Under the pieces are notes generated by a model, which was given only the letters and a program-made list of their open reading frames with translations, was not told where the DNA came from and did no database searches. 10,469 bases of DNA from the NCBI GenBank assembly GCA_902494545.1, contig CABUTP010000033.1, positions 1-10,469 of the forward strand. The letters run 5' to 3'. This DNA comes from an uncultured Collinsella sp. Lineage in GTDB: Bacteria; Actinomycetota; Coriobacteriia; Coriobacteriales; Coriobacteriaceae. Shown piece after piece: positions 1-5,983 of the stretch; within the stretch, counting starts at the first letter, position 1; every line of letters starts with the position of its first letter. The translations under genes and the position numbers were made by a program.

Positions 1-1377
1 CAGGAGGAGCTTGAGGGCCTGTTGTCCAAGGCGATCGCCGAGCGCATCTTTGTGCCGGTCTTTGCGGGCGATTGCATTAAGGAGCAGGGCGTCAACTCGC
101 TGATGGACGACATCGCCACGTACTTCCCGGCGCCGACTGACTACGGCGAGATGCCGCTCATCGACGGCGACTCGCTCAAGATCTCGAGTGACGATGACCG
201 CCCGGTGGCCTTTGTGTTTAAGACCCTGGCCGATCCACAGCAGGGTCGCATCAGCTTTATCAAGGTGCTGACGGGTACGCTTGAGCCGGGCCTTGAGCTG
301 ATCAATGCGCGCACGCGCAAGAGCGACCGTCTGGCTCACCTGTATGTGATGTGCGGCCGCGACATGACCGAGGTCGGCCACGCCTATGCCGGCGACATCA
401 TCGTGGCGCCCAAGCTGGCGGCCGAGACGGGCGATACGCTCTCGATTACCGGCAAGGTCGAGGCGGCGGCGTTCAAGTTCCCCAACTCGCAGTACCGCAT
501 TGCCATCGAGGCCGAGAACCGCGGCGACGAGGAGAAGCTCTATACGTTTATCGAGAAAGCCTGCAAGGCCGATCCGACCATGAGCATCGACCGCGACGAG
601 GAGACGGGCCAGACTATCATCTCCGCCGTGGGTGAGGCGCAGGTTTCGGTGCTGCTCAACCGTTTGGAGGATCGCACCAAGGTCGTGGCCAAAAGCGTGC
701 CGATCCGCATTCCGTATCGCGAAACCATCCGCCGCACGGCAAGCGCCCAGGGCCGCCACAAGAAGCAGACCGGTGGTGCCGGTCAGTACGGCGACTGCTG
801 GCTACGCGTGGAGCCGCTCATTGGGCCCGACGGCACGAGCGACGGCTACGAGTTTGTGGATGAGGTCGTGGGCGGCCGCATTCCGCGCTCGCTGATCCCC
901 GCCGTGGACAAGGGCGTCCAGGAGACCATGAAGGACGGCATCATTGCCGGCTACCCGCTCACGGGCATTCGCGTCGCGGTGTATGACGGCTCGTATCACA
1001 GCGTCGACTCCAACGAGATGGCGTTCCGCGCGGCGGCTCGCATCGGCCTGCGCAAGGCATGTGCCGATGCCGACCCGGTGGTGCTAGAGCCCATCGAGGA
1101 AATCACGGTGACTATCCCCGAGAGCTACGCGGGCGCCGTGATGGGCGACATCTCGGCCTCGCGCGGTCGCGTGACGGGCATGGAGACCGATGAGCGTGGC
1201 GATACCGTGGTCATCGCCCAGGCGCCGCTGGCAGAGCTGACGGATTACTCGACGCGCCTGCGCTCTATCACGCGCGGCACGGGTGACTTTACCATGAAGC
1301 CCGCAGGCTATGAGCAGGTGCCTTATGACGTTCAGGCCAAGCTGGTCGAGCGCTATGAAGAGGGCCGCGCCAAGTAA
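1..1377 (+). CDS. Elongation factor G-like translational GTPase, 3' part (5' end outside window)
   Basis: The reading frame is open from base 1 with no start in view, so the GTP-binding P-loop and switch regions lie upstream of the window. About 458 residues are visible. The first ~40 are the end of the G domain (a VPVFAGD stretch followed by a GVNSLMDDI-type helix). Next comes an EF-G domain II (VAFVFKTLADPQQGRISF), then domain III, then domain IV with the loop KKQTGGAGQYGD near bases 764-793, then a domain V ending in a TRGTGDFTMK-type motif. Canonical EF-G drives ribosomal translocation. The QTGGxGQYGD wording and the divergent domain II resemble the second, EF-G-like paralogue found in many actinobacteria and clostridia (often called FusA2 or EF-G2) rather than the main fusA, but the missing G domain prevents a firm call. 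That paralogue's cellular role is poorly defined. It could instead be a TetM-like ribosomal protection protein, which I consider less likely. The gene ends in TAA before a convergent terminator. Confidence 0.88.
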   Translation, partial: QEELEGLLSKAIAERIFVPVFAGDCIKEQGVNSLMDDIATYFPAPTDYGEMPLIDGDSLKISSDDDRPVAFVFKTLADPQQGRISFIKVLTGTLEPGLELINARTRKSDRLAHLYVMCGRDMTEVGHAYAGDIIVAPKLAAETGDTLSITGKVEAAAFKFPNSQYRIAIEAENRGDEEKLYTFIEKACKADPTMSIDRDEETGQTIISAVGEAQVSVLLNRLEDRTKVVAKSVPIRIPYRETIRRTASAQGRHKKQTGGAGQYGDCWLRVEPLIGPDGTSDGYEFVDEVVGGRIPRSLIPAVDKGVQETMKDGIIAGYPLTGIRVAVYDGSYHSVDSNEMAFRAAARIGLRKACADADPVVLEPIEEITVTIPESYAGAVMGDISASRGRVTGMETDERGDTVVIAQAPLAELTDYSTRLRSITRGTGDFTMKPAGYEQVPYDVQAKLVERYEEGRAK

Positions 1378-1413
1378 CGTGTGGTTTTGCCTGCAATGTA
1401 GGTGCTGACGAAA

Positions 1414-1441
1414 AGGCCGTCCTGGGTAACCGGGGCGGCCT
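1414..1441. terminator. Bidirectional hairpin terminator between EF-G-like gene and nuclease gene
   Basis: An inverted repeat pairs AGGCCGTCC with GGGCGGCCT, with G-T wobbles, around a loop of about 8 bases. It lies 37 bases after the EF-G-like stop. On the minus strand the stem is followed by TTTT, which suits the nuclease gene reading toward it. On the plus strand the following tract (AATTT) is weak. Confidence 0.6.
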
Positions 1442-1445
1442 AATT

Positions 1446-1476
1446 TGATCCCCTGGGGACGGAGGAAAACGGATCA
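1446..1476 (+). repeat. Short hairpin repeat element, arm type TGATCC, core GGGGACGG
   Basis: TGATCC (1446-1451) and its reverse complement GGATCA (1471-1476) bracket a 19-base interior containing CCTGGGGACGGAGG. The layout, short arms around an asymmetric GGGGAC core, matches the four other elements in this window, although the arms differ and are only 6 bp. It is the weakest member of the set. It lies in the 3' intergenic space between two convergent genes, directly beside the terminator. Confidence 0.45.
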
Positions 1477-1507
1477 TGTTTTTGGGTTACGGGCGGCGCG
1501 GTCGGCA

Positions 1508-2491
1508 CTAGTCTCCGGATGCCTGGTTGCGGCCGGTGGCGTAGTCGATCTGCACGTGCGGCTGCAGGTTGTAGCAGTACACGTGGAAGCATAGGGTCTT
1601 GCCGTGGTCCTCGATCGATTGTGCTTCCAAACGAACGCCACGACAGACGAGTTCCTCTTCGTTGTACATGGGCGTGACGCGGTAGAGCACATGGTTGCCC
1701 GTGTCGCGGATGTAGTCGAGGACCTGCTCTTCAAACGGTAGCATGCCCGTCTCGTTGAGATAGCGCGTGCCGGTGAGGAGATTTTTGCGGTTGGCGTTTT
1801 CGCCGCAGAGCGACCAGGCGATGAGGTGGCAGCGGTTGTAGAGGCTCTGGCCTGGAATAAAGTCGTAGCGCTGTTGGTGCCAACCGGCAGGATGGATACG
1901 CGAGATATCGCCGCGCTTTCCCTGTCCGAGCGACTCGGGGCCTACGCAGGCGAGCGCCTTGCGAGTGCGGCCCAGGCTGTCGAGCTTGGAGAATTTCTTA
2001 AAGCAGCCCTCTTCGGTGGCACGCTCATACTCGTCGAGCGTGAACGACGGCATGCCCAACGAGTGCGTGCTGTCGGCGCGAAGGGCAACGTAGGGGTTGC
2101 CGGCGTAGTCGGGAATGCTGCTGAGATAAACACCGCGGGCGCGGTTGAGGTCGGGGTTTTCGACTTCGTCGATGGGGGTGGCGGCGCTGTTCGTGGAACC
2201 GTCGTCACCGATGTTGGTCGCGGTGGATTCGGAGCCATCGCCAGAGTCTTGGCTATTTTGAGAGTCCTCGGAGCTCGCTGTTCCCGATTCAAGCCGGGCA
2301 ACCAAGTCTGCCTCGTCGTCGGTGCGGCTGGGACTCTCGTTTTGTTTTTCGGCCAGAGCTGCTGCCTGCTCATCGCTTTGCGGCGACAACAGCTTGGGCG
2401 CTCCGTCGAGCGACCCTGTGAACAGCGCAAACCCCAGCACAACGGCGGTGCCGATGGAAAGTACTTGCTTGTAGGCGGACTTGCGCGACAT
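1508..2491 (-). CDS. Exported DNA/RNA non-specific endonuclease
   Basis: This 327-residue protein has an N-terminal hydrophobic segment (about residues 9-26, after a Lys/Arg-containing start) that should act as a signal peptide or membrane anchor. Residues ~35-110 form a Ser/Asp/Glu/Thr-rich low-complexity linker. A nuclease domain covers about residues 120-320. It carries IPDYAGNPYVAL, a DSLGRT segment (171-176), YNRCHLIAW (218-226, with His222 as the likely general base) and NLLTGTRYLN (237-246, with Asn246 as the candidate metal ligand), then GNHVLYRVTP. These are hallmarks of the EndA/NucA-type beta-beta-alpha-metal nucleases. RCH in place of RGH is, as far as I recall, normal in this firmicute/actinobacterial subgroup. 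The ATG is supported by AGGAG five bases upstream. The enzyme probably acts outside the membrane in nutrient scavenging, biofilm or DNA uptake; no competence gene is nearby to choose between these. larE lies 238 bp upstream on the same strand, too far to assume an operon. Confidence 0.88.
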   Translation of the reverse strand: MSRKSAYKQVLSIGTAVVLGFALFTGSLDGAPKLLSPQSDEQAAALAEKQNESPSRTDDEADLVARLESGTASSEDSQNSQDSGDGSESTATNIGDDGSTNSAATPIDEVENPDLNRARGVYLSSIPDYAGNPYVALRADSTHSLGMPSFTLDEYERATEEGCFKKFSKLDSLGRTRKALACVGPESLGQGKRGDISRIHPAGWHQQRYDFIPGQSLYNRCHLIAWSLCGENANRKNLLTGTRYLNETGMLPFEEQVLDYIRDTGNHVLYRVTPMYNEEELVCRGVRLEAQSIEDHGKTLCFHVYCYNLQPHVQIDYATGRNQASGD

Positions 2492-2650
2492 TGAGGCTCC
2501 TGGCTAGATGGTTGGGAATCTACCAGTCTAGCAGGAGCTAGCAGGGGCCGTTCTATCGAACAAATACTTAAGATTTGTGACAAACGCTACGGATTCATTT
2601 GCCTCATATGGAGCTGCGGCGGCTGTGTATATGAAGCTATTCGGCGCTTC

Positions 2651-2695
2651 CCCAGATAATACCTGCCAAAATAAACCTGTCCCTTTTTGGCAGGT
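2651..2695 (-). repeat. Dispersed hairpin repeat, arm type ACCTGCCAA, core AGGGACAGG (copy 1)
   Basis: ACCTGCCAAA (2661-2670) and TTTGGCAGGT (2686-2695) form a perfect 10-bp stem around a 15-base loop that holds CCTGTCCC, so the GGGACAGG core reads on the minus strand. Its reverse complement matches 5726-5770 over 45 bases with three mismatches, and the match includes a flanking TTATCTGGG outside the hairpin. The repeat unit therefore extends beyond the stem. It lies in the non-coding space upstream of the nuclease gene. Confidence 0.8.
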
Positions 2696-2702
2696 CAGAG
2701 CA

Positions 2703-2729
2703 GTTACGCCGTTTGTAAAACGGCGTAAC
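2703..2729 (-). terminator. Perfect 12-bp palindrome immediately after larE stop; possible terminator or repeat
   Basis: GTTACGCCGTTT (2703-2714) pairs perfectly with AAACGGCGTAAC (2718-2729) across a 3-base loop. It begins one base after the larE stop codon on the minus strand, so it would fold at the 3' end of the larE mRNA. No U-run follows, so it is not a standard Rho-independent terminator. It may instead stabilise the transcript end or be a dispersed palindromic repeat. It stands 7 bp from the repeat at 2651-2695. Confidence 0.55.
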
Positions 2730-3608
2730 CTAAAGGTTCATGTTGCCGTGGATGTAGGGGGTGACCTCGGGGGAGATGTGGCCGCAGCCCAGCTCGCGCA
2801 GTGCGGACTCGATGGCGGCGGGCAGCGGGGTCTTGCCTTCGGCATCGACGGCGGTACCGCCGAGGGCGGCAATCTTGGCGACATCTGCGGGCGCGGCCTC
2901 GATATGCATGCAGCCGCCGACCAAGCGCGCGCGAACCTGCGTCAGACCAAGATTGTGCAGGTAGTCCTCGCAGACGCGGATTAAATCGACCTTCTCGCGC
3001 GTAAGCTCCTCGCCCGTGGGGACGCGCGTGGCAAGACAGGCTCCCGCCGGCAGGTTCCAAACGGGATAGCCCCATGCGCGCAGCAACTCGCGCTCTTCGT
3101 CCTTGGTAAAGCCGACCTCCATGAGGGGGGAGCGTACGCCGAGTTCTTCTGCCGCTCGCATGCCAGGGCGGTAGTCACCGCGATCGCTTGCATTGCTGCC
3201 ATCGATGACGGTGGGAAAGCCGAGCGACTTGGCGTGGTTGACGATGGCGGTAAAGCCGGCGTGCTTGCAGTGGTAGCAGCGATTGGCGTCGTTGCAGGCT
3301 ACTTGGGGGAGCTGCAACTGATCGACCGAAAGATTGAGCACAGGGAGCTTAAAATGTGGCTCCTCATTGGCTTGCCCGTCAACGGATCGCTCAAACGAAG
3401 CCTGCTCGGGCGTGCCGATGAGCGGCGTGGTGAGGTGGACGAGAAGCGTGCTGGCAGGCATGATGCGGGCGCAGACCGCGGCCAAAAAGCTGCTGTCGAC
3501 GCCGCCGGAAAAGCCGATGGCGACGCGTCCGTATGCCAAAAGCAGCTGCTCGAGCTCTGCGAGTTTGTCCTGAAGCTCCTTTGCAGGTGCGGTGGTGTCT
3601 GAAAACAT
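2730..3608 (-). CDS. larE: ATP-dependent sacrificial sulfur transferase LarE
   Basis: This 292-residue cytosolic enzyme belongs to the PP-loop (N-type ATP pyrophosphatase) superfamily. The PP-loop is SGGVDSS at residues 34-40, following a strand VAIGF. A CYHCK pair (Cys111, Cys114) precedes DGSNASDRGDYRPG (136-149), and PAGACLATRVPTGEELT (187-203) contains Cys191. LarE adenylates carboxylates of the pyridinium precursor and donates sulfur, making the SCS-pincer ligand of the nickel-pincer nucleotide cofactor used by lactate racemase and its relatives. In classic LarE a single cysteine is sacrificed. The three cysteines here suggest the variant described with an iron-sulfur cluster, which is an inference from cysteine placement. 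The start has TAAGGA seven bases upstream. No larA, larB or larC is visible, so the cofactor partners must lie elsewhere if present. A generic NAD synthase/ExsB-like role is the main alternative, but the combined motifs favour LarE. Confidence 0.88.
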   Translation of the reverse strand: MFSDTTAPAKELQDKLAELEQLLLAYGRVAIGFSGGVDSSFLAAVCARIMPASTLLVHLTTPLIGTPEQASFERSVDGQANEEPHFKLPVLNLSVDQLQLPQVACNDANRCYHCKHAGFTAIVNHAKSLGFPTVIDGSNASDRGDYRPGMRAAEELGVRSPLMEVGFTKDEERELLRAWGYPVWNLPAGACLATRVPTGEELTREKVDLIRVCEDYLHNLGLTQVRARLVGGCMHIEAAPADVAKIAALGGTAVDAEGKTPLPAAIESALRELGCGHISPEVTPYIHGNMNL

Positions 3609-3704
3609 GAATCGATCCTTACCAATATGTACTCGGTCAAAAACTATAATCCTACCGGACTGCTTGTCATAATACTTCTACCTATGTAACGAAAGTGCAA
3701 TATG

Positions 3705-3721
3705 GTATATACGTTATATAC
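3705..3721. promoter_or_regulatory. AT-rich palindrome, candidate operator between larE and HAD gene
   Basis: GTATATA and TATATAC form a perfect 7-bp inverted repeat with a CGT spacer. It lies in the 173-bp space between the divergent larE and HAD-hydrolase starts, 97 bp upstream of larE's start and 61 bp upstream of the HAD start. Symmetric short-spacer sites like this are typical of dimeric repressors, but I do not recognise the binding family. The surrounding space is AT-rich compared with the coding DNA, as expected for promoters. A TATAAT hexamer occurs at 3645-3650, without a convincing -35 partner. Confidence 0.4.
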
Positions 3722-3781
3722 AAGTTGCCAAATGCGGTAGAGTTGCGGTAATGCAATAGCGAGAACCGATGGGGGACCGAT

Positions 3782-4432
3782 ATGATCAAGGCTGTTATTT
3801 TTGACATGGACGGAACGCTGGTCGATACCGAGCGTTTGGGCATTAAGGCATGGAAGGCGGGCGCCGCCGAGCTGGGGGTCGCGATTGATGAAGCGCTGAT
3901 CCATCAGTTTATCAGTCGCACGCTGCCCGATGTTATGGACATCCTCGATAAGCATTACGGCAGCCATGAAACCACCGAGGCGGTCTATGCCCGCCACAAG
4001 GAGATTCGCGATGAGATGGTCAAGACCGAACTGGAGCTTAAGGCCGGCGCCGCCGAGTGCATAGACGAGCTGCTGGCTGCGGGCTATCACGTGGGCCTTG
4101 CGACGTCGTCGCGCCTCGCTACGGCCGAACGCAACCTTAAGATGGTCGGCCTCTTTGACAAGTTTGAGACGGTGACCTGTGGCGAGGACGTCGTGCACGG
4201 CAAGCCCGACCCCGAGATGTATCTGCTCGCCTGCGAGCGCGCGGGCTTTGCCCCCGAGGAGTGCGCCGTGGTCGAGGATTCGCGCAACGGCTGCGTCTCG
4301 GGTATCACGGCCGGCTGCCATGTCTTTGCCGTCCCCGATATCGTGCCGCTGCCGCAGGATGTGGTGGATGGCTGCGAGGCCGTGCTCGACACGTTGTTCG
4401 ATCTGGCGGCGGCGGTCAAGGCCGTACACTAG
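3782..4432 (+). CDS. HAD-superfamily hydrolase, beta-phosphoglucomutase-like (subfamily IA)
   Basis: This 216-residue protein has all four HAD motifs. Motif I is DMDGT (Asp8 nucleophile, Asp10 acid/base). Motif II is TSS at 108-110. Motif III is Lys141 in GKPDPEMYL. Motif IV is VVEDSRNG (Glu165, Asp166). A four-helix alpha cap at about residues 16-85 places it in the C1 cap group with beta-phosphoglucomutase, phosphoglycolate phosphatase and small sugar-phosphate phosphatases. The substrate cannot be read from sequence. The VEDSxxG motif favours the phosphoglucomutase-like and sugar-phosphatase branches. The ATG has GGGGGA five bases upstream. It is transcribed divergently from larE and converges on the LacI gene through a shared terminator, so it appears to be monocistronic. 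A link with larE is possible only through the shared intergenic space. No truncation or frameshift is seen. Confidence 0.88.
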   Translation: MIKAVIFDMDGTLVDTERLGIKAWKAGAAELGVAIDEALIHQFISRTLPDVMDILDKHYGSHETTEAVYARHKEIRDEMVKTELELKAGAAECIDELLAAGYHVGLATSSRLATAERNLKMVGLFDKFETVTCGEDVVHGKPDPEMYLLACERAGFAPEECAVVEDSRNGCVSGITAGCHVFAVPDIVPLPQDVVDGCEAVLDTLFDLAAAVKAVH

Positions 4433-4474
4433 ACAATTGCGGTGTTGAAGCGCGCGATTGGCCGTCTTTGCATT

Positions 4475-4516
4475 TAAGCAAAAGAGGTTCGGCAATGGTC
4501 GGGCCTCTTTTGCTTA
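4475..4516. terminator. Bidirectional hairpin terminator between HAD gene and LacI gene
   Basis: TAAGCAAAAGAGG (4475-4487) pairs perfectly over 13 bp with CCTCTTTTGCTTA (4504-4516) around a 16-base loop. Each strand presents a CTCTTTTGCTTA 3' arm, so the structure can serve both converging genes, the HAD gene ending at 4432 and the LacI gene ending at 4546. The T-run lies inside the arm rather than after it. Confidence 0.75.
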
Positions 4517-4545
4517 GGCGGAGTTTTGGCATACTGGCCGACGTG

Positions 4546-5658
4546 CTATAGATACGCGCCGAGGTTGATGGCCGTAGCGTCGGTCTGGGTGCTTGCCTGG
4601 GTGCTGGCGCGCTCCAGTAGGAACGGACGTACCAGTTCTTGGCGGTTGATATCCTCGGCGGCGGTGACTGCGGTGACGGTGCGCGCTGCAGAGCCGACGC
4701 GGATATGCTTGGTCTTTGCTGGGGTCTTGTTCTCGATTTGCTCCATCAGCAGTTGGACACCCTTGCGGCCAATCTCGTAGCCCGGGGGCGCTACCGTAGT
4801 GAGCGGGACCGATCCGCTCCAAGCGAGTGGGTTGCCGTCGCATCCGGCCACGCGAACCTGCTCGGGGACGGAGATGCCTTTGTCGACCAATGCCGAGATA
4901 ACGCCCGAGGCCAACACGTCGGTCAGACCGACGACAAAATCGGGGCGTTCGTTGGCGGGGCGCCCGGCAATCTGAGCGCCAATGCTGTAGCCGTCGGCTG
5001 CGGTATTCCACTCTCCGGCGTCAATGACTTCAATTTTGATATCGGGATGCAGGGCGAGGGCCTTGTGAATGCCAAGTACGCGCAGGGTGAGCTGCATGAA
5101 TGCCGCTCTGCCCACAACGGTGATATGGCGTGCGCCGCGGGCGATGGCGAGCTCGGCGATAATGCGCCCCTGCGCCTCGTTGTCGGCGGCCACGTAGTAA
5201 CCGGGCTCGGAGCAGTGGATGTCCAGATGGACGATCGGCACGGGCATCTTGGTCGTTGCGGGGTGCCAGTCGGGGGATGCCATGGGCTGAACCATGACGC
5301 CGGACATTTGCGTGCCCATAAAGTAACGCAGGTAATGGTCCTGGAGAATATCGTCGTTATCGGCATTGGCGATGAGCAGGTCGTAACCGTGCTTGCGGGC
5401 CTCGTTATGGGCGCCGCTGGCAATTTGGAGCGAAAAACCGTGGTCGAGACGGGGAAGGACCAGGCCAAAGGACTTGGTGGTGCCGCCCGCGAGCTGACGG
5501 GCGCTTTGGTTGGGCAGGTAGCCAAGGCGATTGATGGTCTCGTTGATGAGTTTGAGGGTCTCGGGGCGCAGCTTTTCGGGGTGGTTGAGTGCGTTGGAAA
5601 CCGTGCCCAGCGAAACCCCTGCCTCGCGCGCGACGTCGCTGATTTTTACCTTTGCCAT
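4546..5658 (-). CDS. LacI-family transcriptional repressor
   Basis: This is a 370-residue DNA-binding regulator. A LacI helix-turn-helix occupies about residues 4-25 (KISDVAREAGVSLGTVSNAL), followed by a hinge helix region with PNQSARQLAGG. A periplasmic-binding-protein-like sensor core spans about residues 60-335; characteristic pieces are GVMVQP, LDIHCSE, VGLTDVLASG and VAGCDGNPLAW. A tail of roughly 30 residues (rich in Thr/Ser/Ala) ends the protein. The frame is open 15 codons further upstream to an ATG at 5703, but the start at 5658 is preferred: it gives the family's standard MAKVKISDVA beginning and has AAGGGG five bases before it. The effector is probably a sugar or sugar phosphate, but this is not readable from sequence. 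No carbohydrate transporter or glycosidase operon lies beside it, so its targets may be remote. It is divergent from glmS, with 325 bp between the starts. Confidence 0.9.
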   Translation of the reverse strand: MAKVKISDVAREAGVSLGTVSNALNHPEKLRPETLKLINETINRLGYLPNQSARQLAGGTTKSFGLVLPRLDHGFSLQIASGAHNEARKHGYDLLIANADNDDILQDHYLRYFMGTQMSGVMVQPMASPDWHPATTKMPVPIVHLDIHCSEPGYYVAADNEAQGRIIAELAIARGARHITVVGRAAFMQLTLRVLGIHKALALHPDIKIEVIDAGEWNTAADGYSIGAQIAGRPANERPDFVVGLTDVLASGVISALVDKGISVPEQVRVAGCDGNPLAWSGSVPLTTVAPPGYEIGRKGVQLLMEQIENKTPAKTKHIRVGSAARTVTAVTAAEDINRQELVRPFLLERASTQASTQTDATAINLGAYL

Positions 5659-5722
5659 AGCGGCCCCTTTGATGCGTTTCAAGTACAAGCCAGATTGTAG
5701 CATCGCCCGCCCCTAGGGTGTC

Positions 5723-5770
5723 AAAACCTGCCAATTAGGGACAGGTTTATTTTGGCAGGTTTTATCTGGG
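5723..5770 (+). repeat. Dispersed hairpin repeat, arm type ACCTGCCAA, core AGGGACAGG (copy 2)
   Basis: AAAACCTGCCAA (5723-5734) and TTGGCAGGTTTT (5752-5763) form a perfect 12-bp stem around a 17-base loop containing AGGGACAGG. Bases 5726-5770 are a near-identical inverted copy of 2651-2695 (42 of 45 bases), including the trailing TTATCTGGG. It lies in the 325-bp space between the LacI and glmS starts, 64 bp upstream of the LacI ATG, so it could fall within or near that gene's promoter. Confidence 0.85.
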
Positions 5771-5788
5771 TAAACGCTGGAGCCCAGG

Positions 5789-5821
5789 CCACCACAAAGG
5801 TGCCTGTCCCCATTGTGGTGG
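5789..5821 (-). repeat. Dispersed hairpin repeat, arm type CCACCACAA, core GGGGACAGG (copy 1)
   Basis: CCACCACAA (5789-5797) and TTGTGGTGG (5813-5821) form a 9-bp stem around a 15-base loop containing TGCCTGTCCCC, so the GGGGACAGG core reads on the minus strand. It starts 18 bp after the preceding repeat. The same arms and loop recur at 7905-7943 with a few substitutions. The arms are unrelated to those of the neighbouring 5723-5770 element, while the core is shared. Confidence 0.85.
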
Positions 5822-5849
5822 TTTGGACCGGCTGGACGTGTGTGTATCG

Positions 5850-5887
5850 AGTGGTATCCAAGTTGAGGTACCACTTCTGGTATATCA
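5850..5887. promoter_or_regulatory. Candidate amino-sugar regulator operator cluster upstream of glmS
   Basis: AGTGGTA (5850-5856) and TACCACT (5869-5875) are perfect inverted repeats with a 12-base spacer. They are followed at once by CTGGTATATCAG (5877-5888), a near-palindrome. TGGT...ACCA half-sites around a short AT-rich centre are what GntR/HutC regulators of the NagR/DasR type bind. Their position 96-134 bases before the glmS start fits regulation of amino-sugar synthesis. The 12-base spacing of the first pair is longer than a standard site, and no NagR homologue is in the window, so this is a proposal only. Confidence 0.35.
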
Positions 5888-5901
5888 GCTTGCGCTTGCG
5901 T

Positions 5902-5914
5902 GAGTACAATACTC
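5902..5914 (+). promoter_or_regulatory. Putative glmS -10 region (TACAAT) within a small inverted repeat
   Basis: TACAAT at 5905-5910 matches five of six bases of the -10 consensus and lies within GAGTA-CAA-TACTC (5902-5914). It is 74 bases before the glmS ATG. No good -35 hexamer sits at the right distance, so this promoter may depend on an activator, or the call may be wrong. The leader downstream contains an 8-base direct repeat, CGTGGACG, at 5943-5950 and 5962-5969. Confidence 0.35.
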
Positions 5915-5983
5915 GAACGTTATGCGTCTCAGCGCCCATGTGCGTGGACGTTTTGCAGTCACGTGGACGAAGGGATTTATCCT

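Noticed and set aside
3644..4495. 283-codon minus-strand frame opposite the HAD gene
   Set aside because: The HAD motifs on the plus strand are all in place. The antisense frame would also run through the terminator and the larE promoter region.
4639..5700. 353-codon open frame on the plus strand opposite the LacI gene
   Set aside because: The translation is Gly/Val/Asp-rich without motifs, while the LacI frame has a clear helix-turn-helix, ribosome-binding site and family-like length.
5659..5703. Upstream start for the LacI protein giving 15 more residues
   Set aside because: The extension has no family counterpart, while the ATG at 5658 has AAGGGG at the proper distance and gives the standard N-terminus.
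2651..5770. Composite transposon bounded by the inverted 45-bp repeats
   Set aside because: No transposase lies inside, no target-site duplication is evident, and the same family also occurs outside the interval. Independent element copies are the simpler reading.
5920..5983. glmS ribozyme, prompted by AGCGCC at about 5930 upstream of glmS
   Set aside because: Only about 50 bases separate it from the start codon. The conserved core helices and the pseudoknot sequences expected of the ribozyme are absent, so the hexamer is coincidental.
5900..5983. Upstream GTG start for glmS
   Set aside because: GlmS needs Cys2 exposed as the N-terminal nucleophile, so initiation must be at 5984.
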